Of a stretch of DNA of 64,000 bases, positions 26,954 to 34,972 are shown one piece after another. The stretch comes from Pseudomonas sp. PDM05 (GTDB taxonomy: Bacteria; Pseudomonadota; Gammaproteobacteria; Pseudomonadales; Pseudomonadaceae), in assembly GCF_014851685.1 (NCBI RefSeq), contig NZ_JACVAC010000004.1, positions 429,002 to 493,001 on the forward strand, read 5' to 3'. The notes under the pieces are model-generated. The model searched no databases, was not told the DNA's origin, and saw nothing but the letters and a program-made list of their open reading frames with translations. Position 1 is the first letter of the stretch, and each line of letters starts with the position of its first letter. Position numbers and translations under genes: made by a program.

Positions 26954-29050
26954 TCAGAACCCGCTTTCCCTAACCCCCAACGCCGCCGCCCGCCGCCAGG
27001 CCGTGCCCAGCACCGACTCACTGCGCCCTTGCAACAGCACCACGCCGCGCAACGGTTGCCGGGGTGTCTCGATCGCCTCCAGGCTTTTGAGGCGCGCACC
27101 ATATTGCGCCTGCACCGGCGCCGGGCGCTGGTTTTCGTCGCGGCGCACGGCAATCGGCCCGTGATGGTCGGAGGTCAGCGCCTCCTGATCCAGATAAGCC
27201 ACGCCGTTGGCGTCGATGTCGGTCAGTTGCACCGGGATCGCGGCGTGCATCGGGTCATCGGCGATAAACCGCCCGGTCGCCCCAGGCCCGACTCGCCAAA
27301 GCTCCGCTTCGGCCAGGTAGCCGCGCAGGCGCGCGCCCTCTTCCACCACCCGCACCAGCGCATCCTTGGGCGACAGCCAGCGACCCACGCTCAATTGCGG
27401 CAGCACATCGCGTACCGTGCCCCCATGGGGCGCACGCAACAGCAGGCGTTCGCGCTGGGCAGCGAGGCCACGGTATTCGGCCAGGGCCTGGGACAGGCGC
27501 TGATCGTTGATCCCGGCGTCGGCCGCCGTTTCACTACGCCCGGCCTGGCGGCGCATCTGCAACTGCAGGATCTCGACTTCGCGGCGCACGATGCTCTGGC
27601 GCGCGTCGAGGTCCGGCGACTCCAGTTCGATCAGCACCTGGCCCTGGGTCACCGCCTGCCCGTCCACCACCCGCAGCGCCTTGACCCGCGCCGCTACCGG
27701 CGCATGAGATGCGCTGACGCGACCGGCCTCAAGCATGCTCGGCAGCTCCACCGCGCTGCGCCACGGCACCACCAGCGCCAGCACGATCAACCCCAGTCCG
27801 AGGCTGCTGAGCAACACCCGAGGTGTATGGGCCTGGCTGCGGCGGCTCCACCACTCACGCCACTCCTTGTAGATCGGCAGGCAGATAAACCACGCCAATT
27901 CCACCAGCATCAGGAAGATCCCGAGCAGCTTGAAAAACAGGTGATACACCGCCAACGCGATCCCGAGGAACAGCGCCGCGCGCCACAGCCACGCCAGGTA
28001 GCCCCACCACAACAGGCGGCGCCGCATCGTCGGCGACCACGGTTCCGGCGCCGGTTCGCCATAGCCGAACAGCAGCTCCCGCAGACGCCAGCGGCACAGT
28101 GCGAAAGCGCGGCCTTGCAGGTTGTCGACGCCCCATAAATCGCTGATCAGAAAGTAACCATCGAAGCGCATGAACGGGTTGAGGTTGATCGCCAGGGTGG
28201 TCAGCCAGGTGGCGCTGGCCAGCATGAACGCCGCCGTGCGCGCCGGTCCGTCCGGCAGCAGCGACCAGGCCAGCAAGGCGATGCACGCCAGCAGCAGCTC
28301 GGCCATCACCCCGCCGGCGCCGATCATCAGGCGCGCGCGGCGATCATTGACGCGCCAGGCGTCGCTGACATCGGTGTAGAACATCGGCAACAGCACCATG
28401 AAGGCCACGCCCATGCTCTGCACCCGACAGCCGGCGCGCTTGGCCATGAACGCATGGCCGAATTCATGGCACAGCTTGGCGAAGAACAGCGCCACGCCAA
28501 ACGCCAGGGCGCCGCCGAGGCTGAACAGGTGCGGGAAGGTCGCCAGGAAGCGCTGCCAATCGCGCGCCACCAAAAAGACCCCGAGGCCGAGGATCATCGG
28601 CAAACCGTAACGCAACAGGCCCGGGCCAAAGCGTGCCAGCCACGGCCAGGCGCGGTTGAGAAACGCGTCCGGGCGCCACAGCGGGATGCGGAAAAACAGG
28701 TATTGATGCAGCAGCACCTGCCACAGGCCCTGCTTTTGGGCGGCGGCTTTATACAGGTAGCTGGCGCGTTGTTCCGGGTCGAGGGCAGCGATCAGGTCGT
28801 GGGCGCGCAGAAAGCTCAGCAGCTCGCTGACCTCGCTGTCCCCCAAGGGCAAGCCCGGCTCGCGGTTGGCCGCTTGCAGGACTTTTTCCGCATCGCCCAG
28901 GGACCAATGCCGCAGCAGGCGGATAGCCGTGGCGCCCAACTTGAAATAGCGCCCACGCACCGGGTCGGCGAGGGTCCAGCGCGGCGAACCGTCCAATGCT
29001 GCGCCGGCGCTGGACAGTTGCAGGTCGTCACGCAGCTTGGGCAGGCTCAT
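26954..29050 (-). CDS. PqqD-like / M50 site-2 protease / HlyD fusion protein
   Basis: This 698-residue membrane protein is built of three parts. Residues about 5-95 resemble PqqD-type peptide-binding domains (RWTLADPVRGRYFKLGATAIRLL). An intramembrane M50 metallopeptidase core follows, with CHEFGHAFMAKRAGC (HExxH at about 195-199) and NLNPFMRFDGYFL (third metal ligand, about 291-298), amid some eight membrane helices. From about residue 440 there is an HlyD adaptor domain (ARVKALRVVDGQAVTQGQVLIELESP). Similar fusions occur in peptide-export loci such as yydH-type genes. The ATG at 29050 overlaps the preceding stop by one base. It may process or guide the cargo of this export locus, but the cargo is not shown. 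Confidence 0.82.
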   Translation of the reverse strand: MSLPKLRDDLQLSSAGAALDGSPRWTLADPVRGRYFKLGATAIRLLRHWSLGDAEKVLQAANREPGLPLGDSEVSELLSFLRAHDLIAALDPEQRASYLYKAAAQKQGLWQVLLHQYLFFRIPLWRPDAFLNRAWPWLARFGPGLLRYGLPMILGLGVFLVARDWQRFLATFPHLFSLGGALAFGVALFFAKLCHEFGHAFMAKRAGCRVQSMGVAFMVLLPMFYTDVSDAWRVNDRRARLMIGAGGVMAELLLACIALLAWSLLPDGPARTAAFMLASATWLTTLAINLNPFMRFDGYFLISDLWGVDNLQGRAFALCRWRLRELLFGYGEPAPEPWSPTMRRRLLWWGYLAWLWRAALFLGIALAVYHLFFKLLGIFLMLVELAWFICLPIYKEWREWWSRRSQAHTPRVLLSSLGLGLIVLALVVPWRSAVELPSMLEAGRVSASHAPVAARVKALRVVDGQAVTQGQVLIELESPDLDARQSIVRREVEILQLQMRRQAGRSETAADAGINDQRLSQALAEYRGLAAQRERLLLRAPHGGTVRDVLPQLSVGRWLSPKDALVRVVEEGARLRGYLAEAELWRVGPGATGRFIADDPMHAAIPVQLTDIDANGVAYLDQEALTSDHHGPIAVRRDENQRPAPVQAQYGARLKSLEAIETPRQPLRGVVLLQGRSESVLGTAWRRAAALGVRESGF

Positions 29051-30369
29051 CACAGGCCCACGCTTTGACGCAGGCCCGCCAGCGGTCGACGCAGCAAGTA
29101 CAGCGCCAGCGGCGCGCGGTCGCCATACAGCTTCGCGGTGCCACGCAGGCCGATGCGCGGCGGCGCGTCATCGAACTGCGCGTCCAGGCGATAGGCCAAT
29201 TGCCCGCCCGGCGTAGGCTGCGCCTCGTACGCGGCACGTTGCAGGGTGGCGAGGTGGCGTTGCAGCGGGTCACTGTCGAGGAACAGCGCGACCTGCGCGT
29301 TGGGCGCCAGGGCAATCGCATCGCCCACCGCCAGTTCGATGCGCAACTCGGCCTGGCCAGGGTCGGCGATCTGCAACAGGCGCTCGCCGGTTTGCACGGG
29401 TTTGCCGGTCCAGCGCTCGGCGTCGGCGAACACCGCGATGCCGTCGCGCTCGGCACGCACCTCGCTGCGCTTGAGCAGCTCGCGGGCGTAATCGCGTTCG
29501 GCGCGTTTTTGCTCGACGCGCGCGGCCAGCAGGTCGATGCGCGAGCTGGATTCGGCATCGGCAAAGGCACGTTGGGAATTGGCCTTCAACTCCGCTTCCG
29601 CCACGCCCAGGGCCCGCGCCGCCACGTCCGCCTGGGCGGTCAGGGTGGTGCTTTCGAAGCGCAGCAGCAGGTCGCCGGTTTTCACGCTTTGGTTGGGTTT
29701 GACCAGGAACTCGGCAATCACCCCGTCCAAGGGCGCCGCGACGACTTGCCCGGCCAGTGGCACCACTTCGGCAGGCGCCAGCACCGATTGGCGCACCGGG
29801 ATCAGCAGCATCAGCAACAACCCGAGCACCACCGCCACCTGACGTTTGCGGGTCAGGCGCAGGCGCCACGGCTGGCGCGGTTGCAACGCATGCCAGGCAT
29901 GGCTGTAGGTGTCGCCCAACTGCGCCAGCAAGACTTGCTCGGCCGGGTTCCACGGCGTATCCCGCGCCAGCCACAGGCCACCAAACACCTGGCCTTGGGG
30001 GTTGATCAGCGGCAACCAGAACACATGTTCGGCCGACAGGCTCTGCCAGTCGGCGCGTACCGCGTCGCTCAATGGCTCGGCGGGCACCACGCGCGCGGTC
30101 TGGTCGAGATCCAGCTTGTGCAACTGCGCCACCGCCTGCTCGACAAACGCCACGAACGGCGCGTTCGGGTCGACGCTGCTCACCGCTGTGACCGCCTGCA
30201 CCTTGCCCGCGATCAACAGCGCGGCGTGGCGATAGCCGAACAGCGCTTGCCCATCGTTGACCAGGCTGTAGGCCAACTGCTCGGTGGTGCGGGCGGCGCG
30301 GGTCTGGCGTTCGAGGTCGAGAAACTGCGCGAACACCCGCTCGGTGTTCCCCGCCATCGGTGCGTTCAT
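29050..30369 (-). CDS. GAF-domain / HlyD periplasmic adaptor fusion
   Basis: In this 439-residue protein, residues about 10-165 form a cytosolic GAF-like domain (VFAQFLDLERQTRAARTTEQLA, HVFWLPLINPQGQVFGGLWLARD). A single membrane helix follows at about 176-195 and then an HlyD-type periplasmic adaptor (PLAGQVVAAPLDGVIAEFLVKPNQSVKTGDLLLRFES, hairpin, RAERDGIAVF). GAF domains bind small ligands or mediate dimerisation, so the adaptor may respond to a cytosolic signal. It overlaps the third HlyD gene by 4 bases and the M50 fusion by one base, so the three are translated together. The fold calls are firm; the coupling is inferred. Confidence 0.82.
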   Translation of the reverse strand: MNAPMAGNTERVFAQFLDLERQTRAARTTEQLAYSLVNDGQALFGYRHAALLIAGKVQAVTAVSSVDPNAPFVAFVEQAVAQLHKLDLDQTARVVPAEPLSDAVRADWQSLSAEHVFWLPLINPQGQVFGGLWLARDTPWNPAEQVLLAQLGDTYSHAWHALQPRQPWRLRLTRKRQVAVVLGLLLMLLIPVRQSVLAPAEVVPLAGQVVAAPLDGVIAEFLVKPNQSVKTGDLLLRFESTTLTAQADVAARALGVAEAELKANSQRAFADAESSSRIDLLAARVEQKRAERDYARELLKRSEVRAERDGIAVFADAERWTGKPVQTGERLLQIADPGQAELRIELAVGDAIALAPNAQVALFLDSDPLQRHLATLQRAAYEAQPTPGGQLAYRLDAQFDDAPPRIGLRGTAKLYGDRAPLALYLLRRPLAGLRQSVGL

Positions 30370-31139
30370 TGCAGTTGCGCGAAGTGGGCGGTACCGCTCA
30401 TACCCGCCATCAAACCGGCGGCATTGGGCAGGGTAGCGACCAGCAGCAGCGTCTGGCTGCCCTCATCGATGCGCGCGCCGAGGCGTTTGACCGTGGCACT
30501 GAACGCCTGGCCGGTTTCGTCGGGGGTGAAATTGAAGGTCTGCCCGGGCTTGAGTTTGCCCATCCAGCGCGACGGCACCAGCAGGTGGATTTCCAGGCTG
30601 CGGTTGTCGACGATTTCCAGCAGCGGCGCACCCGCCGACACGCTTTCATAACGCTGGACCTTGCGCTGCACCACCTGGCCGTCATACGGCGCCAGCACGC
30701 TGCAACGCTTGATCTGCACCTGATAGACCTGGGACTGGGCCTGGGTCTCGGTGAGCTTGGCCTCGGCCCGCGCCACTTCGAAACGCCCGACGGAATTGAG
30801 CGAGGCCAGTTGTTTGTTGTGCGCCAGTTCTTCACCGGCACCACGGCTGGCGGCCTGGGCGGCGTTCAGTTGGGCCTGGTAGGCCGAACAATCGAAGCGC
30901 GCCAGGGTGTCACCCTTCTTGAACGACTCGCCTTCGCTGAACGGCAGTTCGACGATGCGCCCCGACAACTCACTGGCCAGCATCGCCTGGTCGCGGGCCC
31001 GCAGCACACCGCGCGCTTCGCTGGTGGCACTGGCGGCAGTCGCCGGCGGCTGATCCAGCAAGGGATCTTCAGCCATGGCCAACGGCGCCACGCCCAACAG
31101 GCAGGTAAAACCCAACATCAGTGCATTCAATTGCTTCAT
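30366..31139 (-). CDS. HlyD/RND-type periplasmic adaptor
   Basis: This 257-residue protein has a signal peptide (cleavage near AMAEDPLL). Its compact adaptor core has lipoyl halves LASELSGRIVELPFSEGESFKKGDTLARFD and VLAPYDGQVVQRKVQRYESVSAGAPLLEIVD around a coiled hairpin. It is secreted rather than membrane-anchored, unlike the two fused adaptors downstream. It is first in a four-gene operon (adaptor, GAF-HlyD, PqqD/M50/HlyD, GNAT), whose promoter must lie in 31140-31300. Confidence 0.87.
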   Translation of the reverse strand: MKQLNALMLGFTCLLGVAPLAMAEDPLLDQPPATAASATSEARGVLRARDQAMLASELSGRIVELPFSEGESFKKGDTLARFDCSAYQAQLNAAQAASRGAGEELAHNKQLASLNSVGRFEVARAEAKLTETQAQSQVYQVQIKRCSVLAPYDGQVVQRKVQRYESVSAGAPLLEIVDNRSLEIHLLVPSRWMGKLKPGQTFNFTPDETGQAFSATVKRLGARIDEGSQTLLLVATLPNAAGLMAGMSGTAHFAQLQ

Positions 31140-31300
31140 ACGGTCAACTCCCTGACATACAGCGCAGTCTATGTCAGAGAAATTAAATTGCCACTACCCT
31201 CAATCGGACAAATCTACGATTTGTGTAGGGCTTCACCGAAGCGATTGTCGGATCAAGCTATGATTGCCGCCCTCCAAGGACTCAGGATCAAGGACACGTC
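31140..31300. promoter_or_regulatory. divergent promoter region with two inverted repeats
   Basis: The region separates the HlyD operon (minus) from the plus-strand genes. CTGACATA (31152-31159) and TATGTCAG (31170-31177) are perfect arms ten bases apart. ACAAATC-TAC-GATTTGT (31208-31224) is a second palindrome. Both have the size and placement of repressor or activator sites. Which regulator uses them cannot be told. Confidence 0.5.
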
Positions 31301-33466
31301 ATGCGCATCGGTTTTCTGTCACCCCTGGCACTGGCTCTGCTGGCCAGTGTTTCCCTGCCCGCAGCGGCCAGTTCCGACAACTTTTGCTTCCCTGACTGGC
31401 GCGTCGCCCGCAGCAGCCTCGACCGCTGCAACAACCTGCCGTTCCTGAGCCCGGGCAATGACAGCCGGGCCAACCTGCGCCTGATGCTTGCCGACAAAAA
31501 AGGCGCGCCGCTGACGCCGAATGCCTTGGACGAAGATGACCTGGCCCAAGGTTTCGGCGCGGTGCCGTTTCCACAGTACCGCCTGGCCCTGGCCTCCAAC
31601 GGCGAGACCGAACCTGACTCCGACGATTCCCCTACCGCCGAACTCGACACCCTGCTCGAACCCCTGGGCATCAAGCGCGAAGACTACAAAACCGCCGGTG
31701 AAGGCTTCGTCAGTGGCGAAGGCAGCCGCTGCCGCAGCAACGACGACAGCAGCGCCACCGCGTTTATCCGCCAGGTCGCCAAGGCCGACATGCCCCAGGC
31801 CGAGCGCGAACTGCTGGCCAAGGCGCGCCTGCAACTGCTCACCACCTGCGACTGGGACGGCCCGGTGGTCGCGGACCCGCAGCAGATCCAGTCCACCGAC
31901 GGCCAACTGTTTCGCACCTACCTGCAAGCCGCCGCCGACTTCTACAGCGGCCGCTTCGCCGAGGCCGAGCGCGGCTTCAGCGCGGCTGGCAGCGCCACTT
32001 CGCCCTGGCTGAAAGAAACCGCGCGCTACATGGTTGCGCGCAACGCGCTCAACCAGGCCCAGGCCAACACCTATGACGAATACGGCGTGCCCGACCTCGA
32101 ACGTGTGGATAAAACTGCGCTGGCCACTGCCGAGCAAGGCTTCGACGGCTACCTGAAGACTTATCCACAGGGCGAATACAGCGTTTCTGCACGCGGCCTG
32201 CTGCGTCGCGTGTACTGGCTGGGCTTTGACAGCGAGAAGCTGGCCGCCGCGTTTACCTGGGCGCTGACTGAAGCCAGCGACGCGCAGCGCAACGTATCGG
32301 TGGATGAACTGGTGGAAGAGGCCGACCTCAAGCTGCTGATGTCCAGCGGCGAAACCGTCAACACGCCGATGATCCAACTGGTCAGCGACCTGATGGTGAT
32401 GCGTGGCGGCGAGCAACCGGCGCTGACCCGCGCCGACCTGGAAAAACAAAAGTCGGCCTTTGCCAGCGACCCGGCGCTCTACGACTACTTGCTGGCCGTG
32501 TGCGCGCTGTTCGTCGAGCAGCAACCGGACGCCGCCTTGAAGCAATTGCCGCAAAGTGTGCCAGCAAGCCTCAACTACTTCGCCTTCAGCCAACAGACCC
32601 TGCGCGCCCTGGCCATGGAAGCCAAACAGGACTGGAAAGGCGCCGAAGCGCTGTGGCTGCAACTGCTGCCGCTGGCGAAACTGCCACTGCAACGCGACCA
32701 GTTGGAGTTGGCCCTGGCCATGAATTACGAGCGCAGCGGCCAGTTGGCCAAGGTGTTTGCCGCCGACTCGCCGATCAGCGCCAACCAGGTGCGCTACATC
32801 CTGCTGCGCAACGTCGCCGGGCCTGAACTGCTGCGCCAGCAGATCGCCCAGGCCCGCGACCCGCTGGAACGCGAAACCGCGCAATTCGTGCTGCTCTACA
32901 AAAACCTGCTGCGCGGCCAGTTCGAAAGCTTCGCCGACGACCTCAAGCAACTGCCTGTGCCTGCGTCCGAAGACAAACTCGGCACCAGCCTGGGTTATGT
33001 CTACGGCGGCAACCAGACCCTGCGGCTGTTCCAGTGGAACGGCGACAAGGCCGAATCCGGCTACGTCTGCCCGAGCATCGCGCAAACCGCCGAGACCTTG
33101 CAGGCCGACGCCAAGAACCCACAGGGTCTGAACTGCATCGGTGAATTCATCCTGCGCAACAGCCTCGACGGCATGCCGCTCGAACAAGCCCGCGCCGCCG
33201 GTAGCCTGGGCAGCACCGCATCGGACTTCAAGGGTGAAACCTTCTCGCGCCTCGACGGCTACCGGCAGGTGATCGGCGACGCCAAGGCGCCAAAGAATGA
33301 CAAGGCCTACGCCTTGTTCCGCGCCATCAACTGCTACGCACCGGCCGGCTACAACAGCTGCGGCGGCAAGGATGTTGAGCCGGCGGTGCGCAAAGCCTGG
33401 TTCCGCCAGCTCAAAAGCGGCTTTGCCGACACCCAGTGGGGCAAATCGGCGCAGTACTACTGGTGA
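31301..33466 (+). CDS. periplasmic helical-repeat protein (annotated YfiO-like in relatives)
   Basis: This 721-residue protein has a clear signal peptide (cleavage after LPAAA). It is rich in TPR-like helical pairs (RTYLQAAADFYSGRFAEAERGFSAAG; YFAFSQQTLRALAMEAKQDWKGAEALWLQLLP) and has paired Cys that could form disulfides. Relatives carry the loose name outer-membrane assembly lipoprotein YfiO, but it has no lipobox and is far longer than BamD, so I do not assign that function. ATG 31301 has an AAGGA site. Its stop overlaps the GTG of the DUF3142 gene (GTGA), so they form a two-gene operon. Confidence 0.75.
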   Translation: MRIGFLSPLALALLASVSLPAAASSDNFCFPDWRVARSSLDRCNNLPFLSPGNDSRANLRLMLADKKGAPLTPNALDEDDLAQGFGAVPFPQYRLALASNGETEPDSDDSPTAELDTLLEPLGIKREDYKTAGEGFVSGEGSRCRSNDDSSATAFIRQVAKADMPQAERELLAKARLQLLTTCDWDGPVVADPQQIQSTDGQLFRTYLQAAADFYSGRFAEAERGFSAAGSATSPWLKETARYMVARNALNQAQANTYDEYGVPDLERVDKTALATAEQGFDGYLKTYPQGEYSVSARGLLRRVYWLGFDSEKLAAAFTWALTEASDAQRNVSVDELVEEADLKLLMSSGETVNTPMIQLVSDLMVMRGGEQPALTRADLEKQKSAFASDPALYDYLLAVCALFVEQQPDAALKQLPQSVPASLNYFAFSQQTLRALAMEAKQDWKGAEALWLQLLPLAKLPLQRDQLELALAMNYERSGQLAKVFAADSPISANQVRYILLRNVAGPELLRQQIAQARDPLERETAQFVLLYKNLLRGQFESFADDLKQLPVPASEDKLGTSLGYVYGGNQTLRLFQWNGDKAESGYVCPSIAQTAETLQADAKNPQGLNCIGEFILRNSLDGMPLEQARAAGSLGSTASDFKGETFSRLDGYRQVIGDAKAPKNDKAYALFRAINCYAPAGYNSCGGKDVEPAVRKAWFRQLKSGFADTQWGKSAQYYW

Positions 33467-34167
33467 AGCCGCTGTGGCTCGCCTGGCTGCTGCTGGCAAG
33501 CCCGGCGTTCGGCGCCGTCGACGCCCGCGACTACGACGCCTTCTGGCTGTGGAGCGGCGTCGCACCGCAGCCGGTGCTTAAACAGGCCAACAGCCTGTAC
33601 ATCCTCCAGGGCCAGATCAACGCCAACCGCCGCGCCCCCGAACGCGGCGCGCAACTGATCGCCCAAGGCATCGGTGTGCCGCGCCTGACCCGTGGCGACA
33701 TCTGGGTGGTGTACCGCGCCCACACCCTGCGCTGGCCGGAGGCGGTCTACAGCCAACTGCTCGGCCAAGTGCAACGCTGGCGCGACGCAGGCAACCCGGT
33801 GGTCGGCATCCAGATCGACTTCGACGCCCGCACCCAATACCTGCACGAGTACGCCAGCTTCCTGCGCGACCTGCGCCAACGCCTGCCGGCCGAGCTGAAA
33901 CTGAGCATCACCGGCCTGCTGGACTGGAGCAGCAACGCCGACCCGGCTGCCATCGCCCAGCTCAAGGGCGTGGTGGATGAGGTGGTGGTGCAGACATACC
34001 AGGGGCGACACAGCATCCCGGATTACGCGGCGTATCTGCCACGGATGAATCGCATGGGGCTGCCGTTCAAGGTCGGCTTGATTCAGGGTGGAGCGTGGGA
34101 GGAACCGGGGTATTTGAAAGGGAGCGAGTGGTTTCGGGGGTATGTGGTGTTTTTGCAGAATCGTTGA
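33463..34167 (+). CDS. DUF3142 family protein
   Basis: This 234-residue protein starts at GTG 33463 in a 4-base overlap with the preceding stop and has a signal peptide (PLWLAWLLLASPAFGA). It then reads YDAFWLWSGVAPQPVLKQANSLYILQGQ and VVGIQIDFDARTQYLHEYASFLRDLRQRLP, hallmarks of DUF3142. The TIM-barrel-like pattern, with IQIDFD and VVVQTYQG strand ends, suggests a sugar-binding or glycoside-hydrolase-like fold, but no activity is established. It is probably exported and acts together with the helical-repeat protein. Confidence 0.82.
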   Translation: MKPLWLAWLLLASPAFGAVDARDYDAFWLWSGVAPQPVLKQANSLYILQGQINANRRAPERGAQLIAQGIGVPRLTRGDIWVVYRAHTLRWPEAVYSQLLGQVQRWRDAGNPVVGIQIDFDARTQYLHEYASFLRDLRQRLPAELKLSITGLLDWSSNADPAAIAQLKGVVDEVVVQTYQGRHSIPDYAAYLPRMNRMGLPFKVGLIQGGAWEEPGYLKGSEWFRGYVVFLQNR

Positions 34168-34246
34168 CATCGTTGACATCGATGTCAACTCTGTGCAAGA
34201 AAGTGTCCACAGTCCATGGACAGTGGACACCTTGGTTCTATAGAAA
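34162..34246. promoter_or_regulatory. palindrome-rich promoter of the HTH-NTase-PP2C cassette
   Basis: A 9-base direct repeat CGTTGACAT (34162-34170, 34171-34179) runs into the perfect 18-base palindrome GTTGACATCGATGTCAAC (34172-34189). A 28-base near-palindrome (34203-34230; GTGTCCAC arms, 26 of 28 positions symmetric) follows, and then TTCTATAGAAA just before the ATG at 34247. These are candidate operators for the winged-helix protein. The second palindrome is related to one at 36417-36442. Confidence 0.6.
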
Positions 34247-34972
34247 ATGAAAAGTCAAGACATTGTAATACTGTTCAAATTGATCAGCCTGGACCTGCTT
34301 GCAAGAGGCGAGCGGGTAAAAAAGCGCGAGTTCCGCGTCATGCGTGACTTTGACGACACCATGCTCCTGGCGCTAAGTGGGTCCTCAATCTCGATGGAGA
34401 GCTTTCTCGATCATTCCCCTGAAGACAACTTCGAGAAGATTCAGCTCTCTTCTGCTCAAGAATGGGAAGGATGGGAGGACATCGAGGACAAAGAGCTCAC
34501 GCCCAACATCGAAAGCTATTCCGTCCGAGCCCTTTCGGCCGCCCTCGCATTGAGCAAAAGCGAGGTATCCAATTCGATCAATCGCTGCCGGGAAATTGGC
34601 CTCATCTACACCGACTTGCTGAGCGGGAAACCCAACGTAAGACGCGAGGCTTTGCTGGACTTCGTAAAGTATGCAATTCGATACGTATTCCCAGCCAAGC
34701 CCGGCCCGATTGTGCGGGGCATTCCAACAGCCTTTGCCGCACCGATAATGGCAGGCAAGGTCATGAGCGGCGGGGATTTAATTCCCGTCTGGCCCGACGC
34801 CTACGGAAAAAGCAAAGGTCAGGAAATCACACCTTTATACAAAACTGTGCCTGGCGCGGTGAAAAAGGATGAGCTTCTCTATCACTTCCTGGCCCTCGTC
34901 GACGCCATCCGTATCGGCGGGCCACGCGAAGCCAAAGTCGCCGACGCGATGCTGAGGGAGTGGATCTTGTGA
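34247..34972 (+). CDS. winged-helix protein of a three-gene accessory cassette
   Basis: The first helix of this 241-residue protein (MKSQDIVILFKLISLDLL) and YSVRALSAALALSKSEVSNSINRCREIGLI (about 91-120) form a MarR-like winged helix. Between them lies an unusual acidic insert (about 40-89, with EWEGWEDIEDKE). The C-terminal part contains PGPIVRGIPTAFAAP (about 152-166) and LLYHFLALVDAIRIGGPREAKVAD, a conserved-looking domain without a name I can give. It is probably the DNA-binding autoregulator, and perhaps antitoxin, of the downstream nucleotidyltransferase. Its stop overlaps that gene's GTG. Base composition is visibly less GC-rich than the surrounding operons, which suggests transfer. No clear ribosome site precedes the ATG. 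Confidence 0.72.
   Translation: MKSQDIVILFKLISLDLLARGERVKKREFRVMRDFDDTMLLALSGSSISMESFLDHSPEDNFEKIQLSSAQEWEGWEDIEDKELTPNIESYSVRALSAALALSKSEVSNSINRCREIGLIYTDLLSGKPNVRREALLDFVKYAIRYVFPAKPGPIVRGIPTAFAAPIMAGKVMSGGDLIPVWPDAYGKSKGQEITPLYKTVPGAVKKDELLYHFLALVDAIRIGGPREAKVADAMLREWIL

Noticed and set aside
31319..33565. 748-residue open frame opposite the periplasmic-protein gene
   Set aside because: It has no domain, signal or ribosome site. The plus-strand frame has a signal peptide, a good ribosome site and a coupled downstream gene.
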